From: Domibacillus indicus
GTDB taxonomy: Bacteria; Bacillota; Bacilli; Bacillales; Domibacillaceae
Reading direction: 5' to 3'
Length of the DNA: 64,000 bases
NCBI RefSeq assembly: GCF_000970685.1
Contig: NZ_LAJB01000007.1
Location: 1 to 64,000 of the forward strand
The notes under the pieces were generated by a model. That model saw only the letters and a program-made list of their open reading frames with translations, had not been told where the DNA came from and searched no databases. Both the position numbers and the translations under genes were made by a program. This document shows positions 37,816 to 46,512 of the stretch, piece by piece. Positions within the stretch are counted from its first letter, which is position 1, and every line of letters starts with the position of its first letter.

Positions 37816-38196
37816 TTCTTTTCCTCCTCCATGCGCCTGCCGGCTGAATCATTACCGGCAGAAAAAACAGCTGTATCCAATTTTTCTTTCAGTCATTGTT
37901 ACTTAAAGGCATGGGGAGCATTTTTGAAATAAGAATCCTTCTCTTTAAATCCGAGAATGTCTTTTTATTTCCTTTCCTGCTCCTTCCGCACTCTGTTTTA
38001 AGCTTTTTTTATTATAGGTTATCCAATCAATGTCGTATAGCCTTTTTATATTATTGAGTTCTATCCGACAGTATATACGAAGACGTTTTTCTACCTGTAT
38101 TTCATTTAAAAACAGAACCATTAAACGTTCCTTTTATCTTTTTGTTGTGCCGAGTATATTTACTGGCGGATAAGTGAAAACCAAACACAAAAAGAA
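37816..38196. other. AT-rich gene-free stretch
   Basis: No ORF with a ribosome binding site. Only a short TGCCGG/CCGGCA inverted repeat (37839-37862) next to the RsbR start was seen. Confidence 0.4.
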
Positions 38197-38237
38197 ACGG
38201 CAAGAGCTCCTGATTAACGGAGGCTTTTGCCGTTTCC
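38197..38237 (-). terminator. Terminator of WYL gene
   Basis: Stem AAACGGCAA..CTCC / GGAG..TTGCCGTTT with T-rich minus-strand flank. Confidence 0.75.
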
Positions 38238-38278
38238 GAAAAAGCAGCTGTTCGCTGCTTCACTATTATTCTATCTTT

Positions 38279-38515
38279 TTAGATTGCTGTCTCAAACCGT
38301 CCATGCTTCTTTTTTTGAAACGGTTTTGAAGCCGCTAAAATATTTTCCCGCTTAAACGTCCGCAGTCCTCTCCGCTTAAAGCAGTAGGCCTGAATATAGT
38401 CAGGATGGATTTTTCTTACAATAATGTTACGATCGGTAATCACCCTGTCTTCTGTCATATACATAATTAAAACAGGCTTTTTTTCTTCAAGGGACATTTG
38501 AAACAAACCATTCAT
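38279..38515 (-). CDS. Stand-alone WYL-like domain protein
   Basis: A 78-residue protein: VLIMYMTEDRVITDRNIIVRK then YIQAYCFKRRGLRTFKRENILA in outline, the beta-strand pattern with the QAYCFxRR..RTF(R/K) hallmark of WYL domains, here without any helix-turn-helix. Possible small-ligand sensor. Start at 38515 after GGGAGGA. Confidence 0.75.
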   Translation of the reverse strand: MNGLFQMSLEEKKPVLIMYMTEDRVITDRNIIVRKIHPDYIQAYCFKRRGLRTFKRENILAASKPFQKKKHGRFETAI

Positions 38516-38745
38516 TTTACATCCTCCCTTTCCTGTTCCTATTATACCGAACAAACGTTCAAAATTCAACTGAGAAACGAACATATTTTCGTTATAGAAC
38601 CCTGCCGGTCAAACAGCCCGGCCCATCGCCTCATATGTTCAATGAAAAAATTACATGTTCTTAAATACAAAAAAGCGCCTCTGAGGACGCATCCCGGCAT
38701 TTACCGCCTCTATATTTAAAGAAAGGAAATACAGATTCTTTTTTT

Positions 38746-39063
38746 CTAATCTGTTTCTTCGCAGCCTGGACGTTTTTGTGTCAGCTGTTCAAACCACTGT
38801 TTATCTCTTGTGGCAAGCGCTAAATCAATCAAAATGGTTTTATCCTGATACTGGTCCAGCAGCCTGACAGCGGAGCGGAGACGATTTGATTCGTAAATGC
38901 CCTGTGTCGGCCTGCGCCATTCGATGATTCCACCAATTATCCAGCCTACTTTTGTAAATTCAACGCAATCTCCAGGACAGCTATAATTATTAATATTGCT
39001 TATATAGCCAATAGCTGTGGCATCACCAATTTTAATGGTTTTCCATTCGCCCATTTTCAGCAT
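38746..39063 (-). CDS. IDEAL-domain protein
   Basis: A 105-residue protein: an SH3-like N-domain (GEWKTIKIGDATAIGYI) and a C-terminal IDEAL motif (IDLALATRDKQWFEQL). IDEAL motifs occur in small Firmicutes proteins and mediate binding, for example in ComK-degradation adaptors. It resembles the truncated gene at 33425-33796. Start after GGAAGG. Confidence 0.75.
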   Translation of the reverse strand: MLKMGEWKTIKIGDATAIGYISNINNYSCPGDCVEFTKVGWIIGGIIEWRRPTQGIYESNRLRSAVRLLDQYQDKTILIDLALATRDKQWFEQLTQKRPGCEETD

Positions 39064-39393
39064 ACTAACCTTCCTTTCTGCTTAATTTTTTTGAACTGGC
39101 CAACACTTCTTATCCCAAAAACAAAAATTGTTTATGAGTCTTTTACTATGCCTGAAAAGAACCTGGCTTAATTTTTATAAAAGCGTTCTAGTTCCATCTT
39201 TCGAAAATTTCTGCTTGTTTCAGTGTATGTTATAAAAGACTGTAATAGACGTTTCTTTCTATTCCGTTTATATTCGAATTTTACATATTTTATATTATTC
39301 ACTTATTATTCTTTCTTTTATTTTAGAATTGCGTTTTTAAAATGCCTGGTTCTTTTTTGGTATATTTTTTTACATACAGGTTAAGCTGATAGA

Positions 39394-39463
39394 GTCGGGA
39401 TATCTATTCCCTCTACTCCTATTTCAGCCAGTCTTTTAAACCGGGGAAAATTCCCGGTTTTTT
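39394..39463 (+). ncRNA. Candidate small RNA unit E (CUCCU type)
   Basis: GTATA (39360-39364), 14 nt, GGTTAAGCTG (39379-39388) as promoter candidate; RNA with CTCTACTCCTATTTCAGCCAG core like units A and B; terminator ACCGGG/CCCGGT plus T6. Lies 20-90 nt ahead of the promoter of the next small gene. Confidence 0.5.
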
Positions 39464-39484
39464 ATTTTTCTTTCAGCACAGTAT

Positions 39485-39509
39485 GTTTACCTTTTATGAA
39501 AAAGGGTAA
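39485..39509 (+). promoter_or_regulatory. Sigma-B/F-type promoter of small membrane peptide 1
   Basis: GTTTAC (39485-39490), 13 nt, GGGTAA (39504-39509), a strong match to the sigma-B consensus GTTTAA-N13/14-GGGTAT. Confidence 0.7.
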
Positions 39510-39552
39510 AGAAATAATTCAATATTCCATGAGCAAGGAGGTTTTCTGTATC

Positions 39553-39723
39553 ATGGCACCAATTGAAATAGTTGGGTGGTTTTTATCTGCTTTTTTAACC
39601 ATCTGTTTTATTAGTTCCGTTCTTTTTATATTAAAAAAACCAAAATTATTTTCTGAATCTGATTCCAGCTTTCTGCAGAAAAATTACGAAAAAGCAAAAT
39701 CAAAAAGCAACAGGCTCTTTTAA
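39553..39723 (+). CDS. 56-residue single-span membrane peptide, paralog 1
   Basis: Short polar N-terminus, one span (about 7-27) and a basic tail starting KKPKLFSESDSS. ATG at 39553 follows AAGGAGG. One of four similar peptides (also at 40967, 43643, 45976) sharing length, topology and the K-K-x-x-L-F-S-x-S-(D/E) junction. About 50 nt before the DUF2188 gene, probably co-transcribed. Function unknown. Confidence 0.75.
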   Translation: MAPIEIVGWFLSAFLTICFISSVLFILKKPKLFSESDSSFLQKNYEKAKSKSNRLF

Positions 39724-39772
39724 CAATTTTTTCTTATTATTTCAAAAGATTTCTTATAGGAGGCGGCTGTGA

Positions 39773-39994
39773 GTGGGCAAAGACCAGCATATTTTAAAAC
39801 ATGAACAAGGATGGCAGGTAAAAGGTTCCGGCAACACGAAAGCAACCAAATTGTTTGAAACTCAGCAAGAAGCAAAGCAGTTTGCAAAAGAAAAAGCGAA
39901 AAACCAACATTCGGAAGTAGTGATCCATGGCCGCGATGGACGAATTCGTACAAAAGACAGCTACGGAAACGACCCATTTCCACCAAAGGGATAA
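39773..39994 (+). CDS. DUF2188 protein
   Basis: A 73-residue protein with the DUF2188 pattern: W.VKGSGNTKATKLFETQQEA, AKEKAKNQHSEVVIHG, then DGRIRTKDSYGNDPFPP in outline. GTG start after AGGAGG. Second gene behind peptide 1; likely in the same stress- or sporulation-type transcription unit. Function unknown. Confidence 0.85.
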   Translation: MGKDQHILKHEQGWQVKGSGNTKATKLFETQQEAKQFAKEKAKNQHSEVVIHGRDGRIRTKDSYGNDPFPPKG

Positions 39995-40035
39995 AGCAAA
40001 AAGCCTTTCAGTTTTCTGAAAGGCTTTTTGCTTTC
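39995..40035. terminator. Bidirectional terminator
   Basis: An 18-bp stem AAGCAAAAAGCCTTTCAG and complement with TTTT loop. Confidence 0.9.
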
Positions 40036-40059
40036 GAATTGCATTTTCTCTTTTTTCGT

Positions 40060-40758
40060 TTACTTAAACAGCCTGTGAATGATTTGAACAGCCTGGGAAG
40101 CTGCTTCCTTTAACAAAAAAGCTGGTTTTTCATCTTTTCTGCTTTTATTGTTAATCGCCTTTGTTTTTTCTCCAGCAGCTTTAGTTGGAAGATCGCCAAG
40201 AAACCATTCTAATGTTTTGCTTCCATTTAACCGGTTAAGGTCAACATTCCCGGTAATACCGGCTACTTTTCCTTGATCGGTGTACTGCCAGAGATCACAG
40301 GGAAATGCCGGTTTATTGCTGCTATAGCGGGGAATCCATTTAAAGTCAGCTTTAACATCTGCTGCTTCAAAAGCCGCATACCTGTGATGAGCTGCATACA
40401 AGCCTGCTTTTTTGGCTCCCAAATGGTACAGTTCATCAATAAACGCTTGAGTGCCGGCACGCATATCCTCCATTGTTTTGATTTCTACATCCGCTACCCA
40501 AAAGAAAGCGTCCTGATCTCCTCGTTCCCAAAAATCACGGGCTTCTTTCCTGGCATCCTCTATTGAAACAAACCGGCAAAAAGCGTAGTTTCCAAATGGT
40601 ATGTGATTTTTTTTACATCCAGCTGCATTTGCCGCATACTGCCTGTCAGGCGTAGTGCTGCCATCCTGTACACGTAAAATAGCAAGTTCTACCTGTTCCC
40701 TGGCTGTAGACCAGTCAATTACTCCCTGATGATGCGACACATCAATAATCCTCTTCAT
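40060..40758 (-). CDS. Glycoside hydrolase family 25 lysozyme
   Basis: A 232-residue GH25 muramidase: [13 protein letters not shown] with the first catalytic Asp, the FFWVADVEI strand with the Asp-Glu acidic pair, [10 protein letters not shown] and NVDLNRL. No signal peptide, so export is by lysis or it acts on the spore. A basic C-terminal tail of about 50 residues follows the domain. The start at 40758 is used because the first ATG is itself the ribosome binding site (ATGAGGAGG). Confidence 0.88.
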   Translation of the reverse strand: MKRIIDVSHHQGVIDWSTAREQVELAILRVQDGSTTPDRQYAANAAGCKKNHIPFGNYAFCRFVSIEDARKEARDFWERGDQDAFFWVADVEIKTMEDMRAGTQAFIDELYHLGAKKAGLYAAHHRYAAFEAADVKADFKWIPRYSSNKPAFPCDLWQYTDQGKVAGITGNVDLNRLNGSKTLEWFLGDLPTKAAGEKTKAINNKSRKDEKPAFLLKEAASQAVQIIHRLFK

Positions 40759-40966
40759 TTTCCTCCTCATTTCCGTATAAAGTGTGTCCGCGGACTTTTG
40801 TATAGAATTCGTTACTACCTAGCCGTTCCCTCTTTACAGAGCTGCAAACGCGGCAGCCGTTGCTTTCTTTTGTTAAAAATGCTAAACCCATTATTTCTTT
40901 CATATCTTATTAGTAGAAAGGTCTTTTTTTGTTCCTTTTTAAAAACTTAATACAGGAGGTGTTCGG

Positions 40967-41140
40967 ATGGATTCTGTTGAGGTTTTCGGCTGGATTGTCT
41001 GTACGCTATTGGCGGTAAGTTTTATTGTCTCTCTTGTTTTTCTGCCAAAACAGCAGGAGCAAGAAGTAAAACATGATAATAGAAGCAGATTTCAAAAAAA
41101 CAAGCTGCCAAAAACAAAAAGAAAACACCGTTCCTCCTAA
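40967..41140 (+). CDS. 57-residue single-span membrane peptide, paralog 2
   Basis: Span at about 5-26 (VFGWIVCTLLAVSFIVSLVF in outline), then a strongly basic tail ending KTKRKHRSS. ATG six nt after AGGAGGT. Same design as the peptides at 39553, 43643 and 45976; no clear sigma-B-type promoter in front of this one. Function unknown. Confidence 0.7.
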   Translation: MDSVEVFGWIVCTLLAVSFIVSLVFLPKQQEQEVKHDNRSRFQKNKLPKTKRKHRSS

Positions 41141-41160
41141 AGCGCTTAAGGCGCTTTTTG
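41139..41160 (+). terminator. Terminator of membrane peptide 2
   Basis: Stem AAAGCGC/GCGCTTT with T5. Confidence 0.75.
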
Positions 41161-41528
41161 CTGCGGAAGTAAAAGGCGCGCGAAAATTGGAATCATCGCA
41201 AAAGATGATGCGGTAACGGATAGGAAAATAAAAATAACCAGGCTCCTTTTTCATTCCGGCCCCCCCCAAGATAAATCACTCGGAGCGAAAAGAAGCGATC
41301 AAATACAATTCAGCACTTCAAATTGCCACAATACTGAAGATTCTTTAATTAATGAATACAGCCATATGCGGATCAAAATACTCTGCACTTTTACAATTAA
41401 AACCATATTTTTATAAATAAAGATAAAAATGGTACAATTTATAAATCCAGCCCTGAATCAGAACGAAAAATCCCCCGGCAGCTGTTTTTCACTTATTCAT
41501 TACTTGTATAACAAGGAGGTACAGGAAA
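41161..41528. other. Gene-free stretch before acetyltransferase
   Basis: I see no ORF with coding character here; a minus-strand frame starting near 41255 is mostly antisense to the peptide gene. Confidence 0.4.
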
Positions 41529-42059
41529 ATGAAGGATTTTTTACATACCGAAAGATTGTATTTAAGAAAAATAACAGAAGCTGATTCCCGCCGCTTATTT
41601 GAAATCTGGTCTGATCCAGAAGTTACTAGATTTATGAATATAACAAACTTCACCAAAGAGGAGCAAGCAAAGGAAATGATCCTGCTGCTGAATAAACTTG
41701 CTGCGGAAAACAGGGCAATCCGCTTCACCATTATTGAAAAAAAATCAAATCTGATAATTGGTTCCTGCGGTTTTAATGTTCTTGACCGCGAAAACGCCAG
41801 AGCGGAAATCGGGTATGATCTTGCCAGAAACTTCTGGGGAAAAGCTTATGCTTCTGAAGCTGTTTCCATTCTGGAAGATTATGCTTTTAAAGAGCTGGGT
41901 TTGGTTCGAATTGAAGCAAAAGTAGAACCTGAAAACTTCAATTCTATTAAAGTATTAGAAAAATCAGGGTTTTATTTTGAAGGAACATTGAGAAAAAGCG
42001 AAAAAGTAAAGGGCCGTTTTGTTGATCTTAATATGTATTCAAAGCTGAGCACAGATTAA
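41529..42059 (+). CDS. RimJ/RimL-type GNAT acetyltransferase
   Basis: A 176-residue GNAT: TERLYLRKITEADSRRLFEIW, the acetyl-CoA region GYDLARNFWGKAYASEA and NFNSIKVLEKSGF. Members acetylate protein N-termini or small molecules. Strong AAGGAGG. Target unknown. Confidence 0.88.
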   Translation: MKDFLHTERLYLRKITEADSRRLFEIWSDPEVTRFMNITNFTKEEQAKEMILLLNKLAAENRAIRFTIIEKKSNLIIGSCGFNVLDRENARAEIGYDLARNFWGKAYASEAVSILEDYAFKELGLVRIEAKVEPENFNSIKVLEKSGFYFEGTLRKSEKVKGRFVDLNMYSKLSTD

Positions 42060-42303
42060 TTTGTTTTCGACCCATTTATAATGTAAAAAAAATGATATTA
42101 CAAATCCTTTTATTTTGGCGTTATAAAACGCTTGTTTTCTGATGCAATTCGCCGGCCGTATGAAAATCACTTTTTTACAAATGCTATACCTGCAGCAAAA
42201 TCGGGAACCGGCATCAAAGAGGCAAGCCTATTCTCAAGGTGGACCGTAATGATTATTTTTGCCATATTGTGAGTTAAAAATACACCTGTGTATTTCTTCC
42301 CGG

Positions 42304-42327
42304 ATTTAAAACACATACTCTGGGAAT
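42304..42327 (+). promoter_or_regulatory. Possible sigma-B-type promoter of YteA/YocK-like gene
   Basis: ATTTAA, 12 nt, GGGAAT. A 16-bp inverted repeat AATACACCTGTGTATT lies just upstream (about 42278-42293). The rest of the 42060-42402 gap shows nothing firm. Confidence 0.45.
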
Positions 42328-42402
42328 CCTACTTAGAAAGCTCCTGCTCATTGTAAGCAGCAATGCAGTAAACCTAAAAACGGAATGCAAAGGACTGAAC
42401 TT

Positions 42403-43152
42403 ATGCTGAATAAAACCCAATTAGCCAATTTTCAAACCGAGCTGACCAACAGAAAAAAGGAATTGACAGCCCGCTTTGAGGATAATGATAAGTTTCAAAC
42501 AGAGAGGGGCCTGCCCGATTCTACGGGAGAATTATCACTGTATGATAACCACCCGGGTGATACAGCAACAGAGGAATTTGAGCGGGGCAAGGATATTGCG
42601 TTAAATGAACACGCTAAACTTGAACTGCTGGAAATCAACAGAGCCCTGGAAGCCATTCAAAATGGTACTTACGGTATTTGCAAGGTTTGCAAAAAAGAAA
42701 TTCCATTTGAGCGCCTGGAAGCTATTCCAACCACCCTGTTCTGTACAGAGGACTCTAAGGATCAAAACATTTCGAATGACCGGTCGATTGAAGAACGGTT
42801 TTTGGCTCCTGCCTTTAAAAAATTTGATATGGATGTGAAAGATGAGAACGTTGCTTTTGACTCAGAAGACTCCTGGCAGGAAGTTGCACGCTATGGAACA
42901 TCCGAATCTCCATCTGATTTTGCAGATCCGCCCGAGGATTACGAAGATATGTATGTGGAATCTCAAGAAAACGTCGGTTATGTAGAGGACTACGAAAATT
43001 TTGCAGCTGTTGACATTAACGGCAGAAGAATAGATGTGTACCCTTCAAAAGAACATGAAAATTACGAGGATTCCCTGGACGAAGAGGACCTTATGACGCC
43101 TATTGGAGACCTGCCTGCGTTTGAGCACGAGCCTTATACTGATAAAGATTAA
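42403..43152 (+). CDS. TraR/DksA-type zinc-finger protein (YteA/YocK-like)
   Basis: A 249-residue protein: N-terminal coiled coil (LANFQTELTNRKKELTARF), a DNHPGDTATEEFERG segment, a zinc finger with CKVCKK and a later CTED, and a long acidic C-terminal half. The YteA/YocK family is DksA-like; YocK belongs to the B. subtilis general stress regulon. ATG at 42403 follows AAAGGA. The C-terminal SWQEVARYGTSESPSDF block is family-typical. Confidence 0.85.
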   Translation: MLNKTQLANFQTELTNRKKELTARFEDNDKFQTERGLPDSTGELSLYDNHPGDTATEEFERGKDIALNEHAKLELLEINRALEAIQNGTYGICKVCKKEIPFERLEAIPTTLFCTEDSKDQNISNDRSIEERFLAPAFKKFDMDVKDENVAFDSEDSWQEVARYGTSESPSDFADPPEDYEDMYVESQENVGYVEDYENFAAVDINGRRIDVYPSKEHENYEDSLDEEDLMTPIGDLPAFEHEPYTDKD

Positions 43153-43159
43153 ATAAGTA

Positions 43160-43196
43160 AAACCAGCTGAAGCAGTAAAGGGGCAGCTGGTTTTAT
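43160..43196 (+). terminator. Terminator of YteA/YocK-like gene
   Basis: Stem AAAACCAGCTG/CAGCTGGTTTT; short T/A-rich tail. Confidence 0.7.
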
Positions 43197-43251
43197 ATTT
43201 CTCTGCTCCAAAGTACGTTAAAACTTCCATAGCTTCTCTCCTTCAATATTC

Positions 43252-43428
43252 TTAGGAGCCCGACGGCCTCATATTTCTGGTATTTCTTGAGCGAGAGGAA
43301 AATCGCTCTCCTACTGTCTGCTCTGCTTTTCTCAAATATGCCGGCCGTTTCTGTTCGAATTTTTGGAAATACATATCCATTTCTTCCCTCGTCCAATGCT
43401 GTGCCACGACCGTTCTCCGATATGCCAT
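43252..43428 (-). CDS. Small basic protein, unknown
   Basis: A 58-residue protein starting at ATG 43428, with GGAGGG 8 nt upstream. Content is amphipathic and basic (WTREEMDMYFQKFEQKRP) and ends in a Ser/Arg/Asn-rich tail. A second, longer frame covers the same DNA (43193-43444), but its TTG start coincides with the ribosome binding site, so I prefer this frame. Confidence 0.5.
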   Translation of the reverse strand: MAYRRTVVAQHWTREEMDMYFQKFEQKRPAYLRKAEQTVGERFSSRSRNTRNMRPSGS

Positions 43429-43568
43429 TTATTTTTCCCTCCAATAAATGCGGCTTTTACTTTTACAGCCGCTCCGATTTGACTATATTTTCCCCTTGAT
43501 TCGCTCTCCTCATTCGTATTGATTACAGAGTTCTTTTTTTGTTTTCCTGCTTCTTTTCCCGAACGGAC

Positions 43569-43593
43569 GTTTAAACTTCTTTAAGCAGGGAAT
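43569..43593 (+). promoter_or_regulatory. Sigma-B/F-type promoter of membrane peptide 3
   Basis: GTTTAA (43569-43574), 13 nt, GGGAAT (43588-43593), about 50 nt before the ATG. Confidence 0.7.
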
Positions 43594-43642
43594 ACCTATC
43601 TTAATTACCTGGCAAAGTTAATTAATGAGGAGGTCCGTTTTA

Positions 43643-43813
43643 ATGCTTACAATTGACTTTTTTGCATCCGTACTGCTGGCTCTTATTTTTATCGGCCTGA
43701 TCGGGTCATTAATGTTTATTACAGAAAAGCCAAAGCTTTTATCAAGAACGGAATACAGCAATCCATCTAAAAATAATCCGCCTGTTTATAAAAAAGGAAA
43801 ACAGCTGAATTAA
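43643..43813 (+). CDS. 56-residue single-span membrane peptide, paralog 3
   Basis: Span at about 4-27 (FFASVLLALIFIGLIGSLMF), then EKPKLLSRTEYSNPSKN and a basic tail. ATG after GAGGAGGT. Closest in its junction to paralogs 1 and 4. Own promoter and terminator. Function unknown. Confidence 0.75.
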   Translation: MLTIDFFASVLLALIFIGLIGSLMFITEKPKLLSRTEYSNPSKNNPPVYKKGKQLN

Positions 43814-43905
43814 AATATTTCTTCTTTTTGCTGTTGGGAAACAGCATCGGCTTGCTGGAATTAATTTCAGTCATTTTTTTAAAAATTGTTTAGTGATTCA
43901 AATTC

Positions 43906-43939
43906 AAAAAATCAGCCAGTTTGTTTCTGGCTGATTTTT
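43906..43939 (+). terminator. Terminator of membrane peptide 3
   Basis: Stem AAAAATCAGCCAG/CTGGCTGATTTTT with a 7-nt loop; the stretch from here to 44192 shows no gene. Confidence 0.85.
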
Positions 43940-44192
43940 CATTTTATCGTTTTTTGGAATGATATTCCTCATGGCTTATTATGCAGTGATTTTCAATCCT
44001 TATTTTTCCTTAATAAAAAATATTTTTAAAATCATATATTTTTTTAAATTCATGTTATGATTTTTACGAAGTGAATTTTTATTAAAAAGCTAAAGTAATA
44101 AAGCTTTTAATAGCAGCCAGATTTTCAAAAAATTTATATTCGGAAATCTCTTTTCGTTTTTTCCTCATTTTAACTGAAAAAGGTGAACACTT

Positions 44193-44546
44193 TTGAAGAC
44201 TGTTTTAATTGCAGATGATTCTCGATTTATGAGAAAGTGGCTTTCCGATATACTAGTCTCAGCAAATTATTTAGTTATTGAAGAAGCTGAAAATGGCCAG
44301 GAGGCAGTATCAAAATTTAAATCTGCAAAACCTGATATTGTGTTAATGGATGTTACGATGCCTCTTAAAAACGGGGTTGCCGCCCTTTCTGAAATAATAG
44401 AAATATGTCCCGAAGCAAATGTAGTCATGTGTTCCTCAATGGGCCAAAAAAGCTTGATCCTCGAGTGTTTGCAATTGGGAGCAAAAGATTTTATTGTTAA
44501 GCCTTATTTTACTAATCTTATCCCCATTCTCCGTAATCTTGATTAA
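44193..44546 (+). CDS. CheY-like single-domain response regulator
   Basis: A 117-residue receiver domain: acidic pocket DD after VLIA, phospho-acceptor Asp in IVLMDVTMP, Thr/Ser switch in VVMCSSMGQ, Lys in DFIVKPY. No output domain. TTG start after AAAAAGGTG. No chemotaxis genes adjoin; the MCP-like gene at 50714 is the only possible partner in the window. Confidence 0.88.
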   Translation: MKTVLIADDSRFMRKWLSDILVSANYLVIEEAENGQEAVSKFKSAKPDIVLMDVTMPLKNGVAALSEIIEICPEANVVMCSSMGQKSLILECLQLGAKDFIVKPYFTNLIPILRNLD

Positions 44547-44656
44547 AAGGCTGTCCCAAAACTTTCCGGCCGCTCTTTTGCTTTGCTCCCTTAATTCTTT
44601 CTTCCTTTTTAGCATGCTTTGAATAAGATAAAGTAAAGCAAAAAAGGGGGATTACT

Positions 44657-45151
44657 TTGATTCACATCGTTAAGCGCGGAGAAACCCTTTCCTCAATTGC
44701 CGGCGATTACCGGGTCTCAGCTGGTTTACTGATTGCCGCTAATCCGGGAATTAATCCAAATTTGATCTATGCAGGACAGCAGATTGTTGTCCCGGGCTTT
44801 CCTGATCCGTCCGCAGTCCCCTTTTCGATTTATGTTTCCCTGACAAACAGGACTTTAACACTGCGGCATCACGGGCAAACGAGAAAAGTATATTCGGTGG
44901 GAGTTGGCAGAATGCTGCATGAAACCCCGACAGGGAATTTTATTATCATTAACAAAGCTCCCAACCCGGGCGGACCCTATGGAACTATGTGGATGAGTTT
45001 ATCTAAAAAAGGCTATGGAATACACGGCACTAATGACCCTTCCTCCATCGGAAAGTATGTATCAAGAGGCTGCATCCGCATGTATAACCGGGATGTAGAA
45101 GAACTTGCCAGAACCGTGCCGATTGGGACGCCTGTTTCTATCAGTTCATAA
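44657..45151 (+). CDS. ykuD: L,D-transpeptidase YkuD with LysM domain
   Basis: A 164-residue protein, the same length as B. subtilis YkuD. N-terminal LysM ([16 protein letters not shown]), then the catalytic domain with [12 protein letters not shown] and the [10 protein letters not shown] motif carrying the nucleophilic Cys. It makes L,D cross-links in peptidoglycan; YkuD is a spore-associated protein in B. subtilis. TTG start after a GGGGG site. Confidence 0.92.
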   Translation: MIHIVKRGETLSSIAGDYRVSAGLLIAANPGINPNLIYAGQQIVVPGFPDPSAVPFSIYVSLTNRTLTLRHHGQTRKVYSVGVGRMLHETPTGNFIIINKAPNPGGPYGTMWMSLSKKGYGIHGTNDPSSIGKYVSRGCIRMYNRDVEELARTVPIGTPVSISS

Positions 45152-45232
45152 TTCGGTCTTAAAGCTTCACTCACGGTAAACGGCCCGGTGTTTAACAAGC
45201 TCCGGGCTTTCCGTTGATTTCTTGGCCACGGC

Positions 45233-45679
45233 TCATTTTTTCGGCGGTCCAGCCAGGCTTTTCTCAATCACAATGGCATTAAGAGCAGGCGTCCCGTCAT
45301 CCGCTTTCTCCACAGCGGCCACTCCATAAACGGTAACCATACTTCCTTCTTTCGGTTCTACTTTTGTTGAATTTATAATCGTAAATATTCCGTCATCCGC
45401 CTGAAGAGTGAATGTACCCATAATGCCTGGTTCTATAACTTGCAGAACTCTGCCCAATACTTTAACTTTTTTGCTCTCTGGCAGGCTGCCGTTATCAAGA
45501 TCCGCGAATCGGGCAGGCTCAGCTTCTTTTTTCATTAACTCGGCCAGTTCTTCTTCCGTCGGCTCTTCTATCATTGAAGGAGCTTCTTCACTAAACATTT
45601 TCTGCACCAGCTTTTCCTCATCCGCTGAACAGCCGCTTATTATCCCTGAAAGACTAATTGCTAGAAGCCAATTTTTCAT
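45233..45679 (-). CDS. Lipoprotein of unknown function (OB-like)
   Basis: A 148-residue protein with lipobox ISGC, an acidic linker (PTEEELAELMKKE) and a beta-rich domain (KVKVLGRVLQVIEP..GTFTLQADDGIFTI) that looks like an OB fold. Start after AAAGGCGG. No family name recognised. Confidence 0.7.
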   Translation of the reverse strand: MKNWLLAISLSGIISGCSADEEKLVQKMFSEEAPSMIEEPTEEELAELMKKEAEPARFADLDNGSLPESKKVKVLGRVLQVIEPGIMGTFTLQADDGIFTIINSTKVEPKEGSMVTVYGVAAVEKADDGTPALNAIVIEKSLAGPPKK

Positions 45680-45908
45680 TCCATTACCGCCTTTTTAATC
45701 TGCTTGTCCCGTATAAAAATGTATATTAAACAAATCCCTTGTAAGACCATCTTTAAGTAAACAGCAGAAATTATACAGGCGAAGATTTGACTTATCTCAA
45801 AAAAAACAAAAGATAGTCTTGAGCAATAGAAATAAAAGTGCTCATAGTATCTTTCATTAATCAGCTTAAAAAGTTTTTAAAAAATAGAGCTGCTTTTTTA
45901 TTTTTTAG

Positions 45909-45933
45909 GTTTCATTTTTTTAAAACAGGGTAA
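45909..45933 (+). promoter_or_regulatory. Sigma-B/F-type promoter of membrane peptide 4
   Basis: GTTTCA (45909-45914), 13 nt, GGGTAA (45928-45933). Confidence 0.65.
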
Positions 45934-45975
45934 TAAAAATTTGGTTAAGCTGATTATTCTGGAGGATGCTTCCCT

Positions 45976-46146
45976 ATGTTATCCATTCATTTTTTTGTTT
46001 ATATCTTTTTAATATTATTAGAAATGAGCCTGCTCATTTTGCTGGGCACTATTTTAAAAAAATTCAGCTTGTTTTCCAAATCTGAGTATAAGCCTGCAAA
46101 AAAGACCAATCGGTCTGTTTACTGGAGAGATAAACTGTCTTCTTAA
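45976..46146 (+). CDS. 56-residue single-span membrane peptide, paralog 4
   Basis: Span at about 4-27, then KKFSLFSKSEYKPAKKT and a basic end. ATG about 10 nt after GGAGG. Same 171-bp length as paralogs 1 and 3. Function unknown. Confidence 0.7.
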   Translation: MLSIHFFVYIFLILLEMSLLILLGTILKKFSLFSKSEYKPAKKTNRSVYWRDKLSS

Positions 46147-46444
46147 ACTAAATTATGCGCTTTTTATTTTAGTCTTTTAAACACTATTTTTTGCTTGCCC
46201 ATACCTACGTATGCAGCATTTTCTTTCCTCACTTTGGATCTAAAGGATAGTCAACCCGATAAAAGAGCTGACTATTCTTTAGTACCGCCTCGAAAATCTG
46301 CGAATATCCGCGAACGCCTCGCGAGCCAGCAGATACCTTCTAGCCATATCTTTCATACCTGGCTTTTCAACAGGAAAACAGCAGGTTTTGCCCGCCTAAA
46401 AATGAGTTGAAAATTCCATCTAGATTTATGGTATTATTATATAT

Positions 46445-46458
46445 TGTAAGCGCTATCC
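46445..46458. promoter_or_regulatory. cre-like site upstream of oxygenase gene
   Basis: TGTAAGCGCTATCC matches the cre consensus at all but the last base. It lies 55 nt before the TTG start; a TATTAT -10-like element lies directly upstream. Confidence 0.45.
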
Positions 46459-46512
46459 TAAATGAAGAAATAAAACACTTTGAAATTTTACTTTTTAAGG
46501 GGCTGACGAACG

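Noticed and set aside
41006-41269. 87-codon minus-strand ORF with hydrophobic content
   Set aside because: Most of it is antisense to the membrane peptide at 40967; the start follows only a poly-G run.
46195-46410. 71-codon plus-strand ORF
   Set aside because: Covers an inverted repeat (AAGGATAGTCA/TGACTATTCTT), has no ribosome binding site and looks non-coding.
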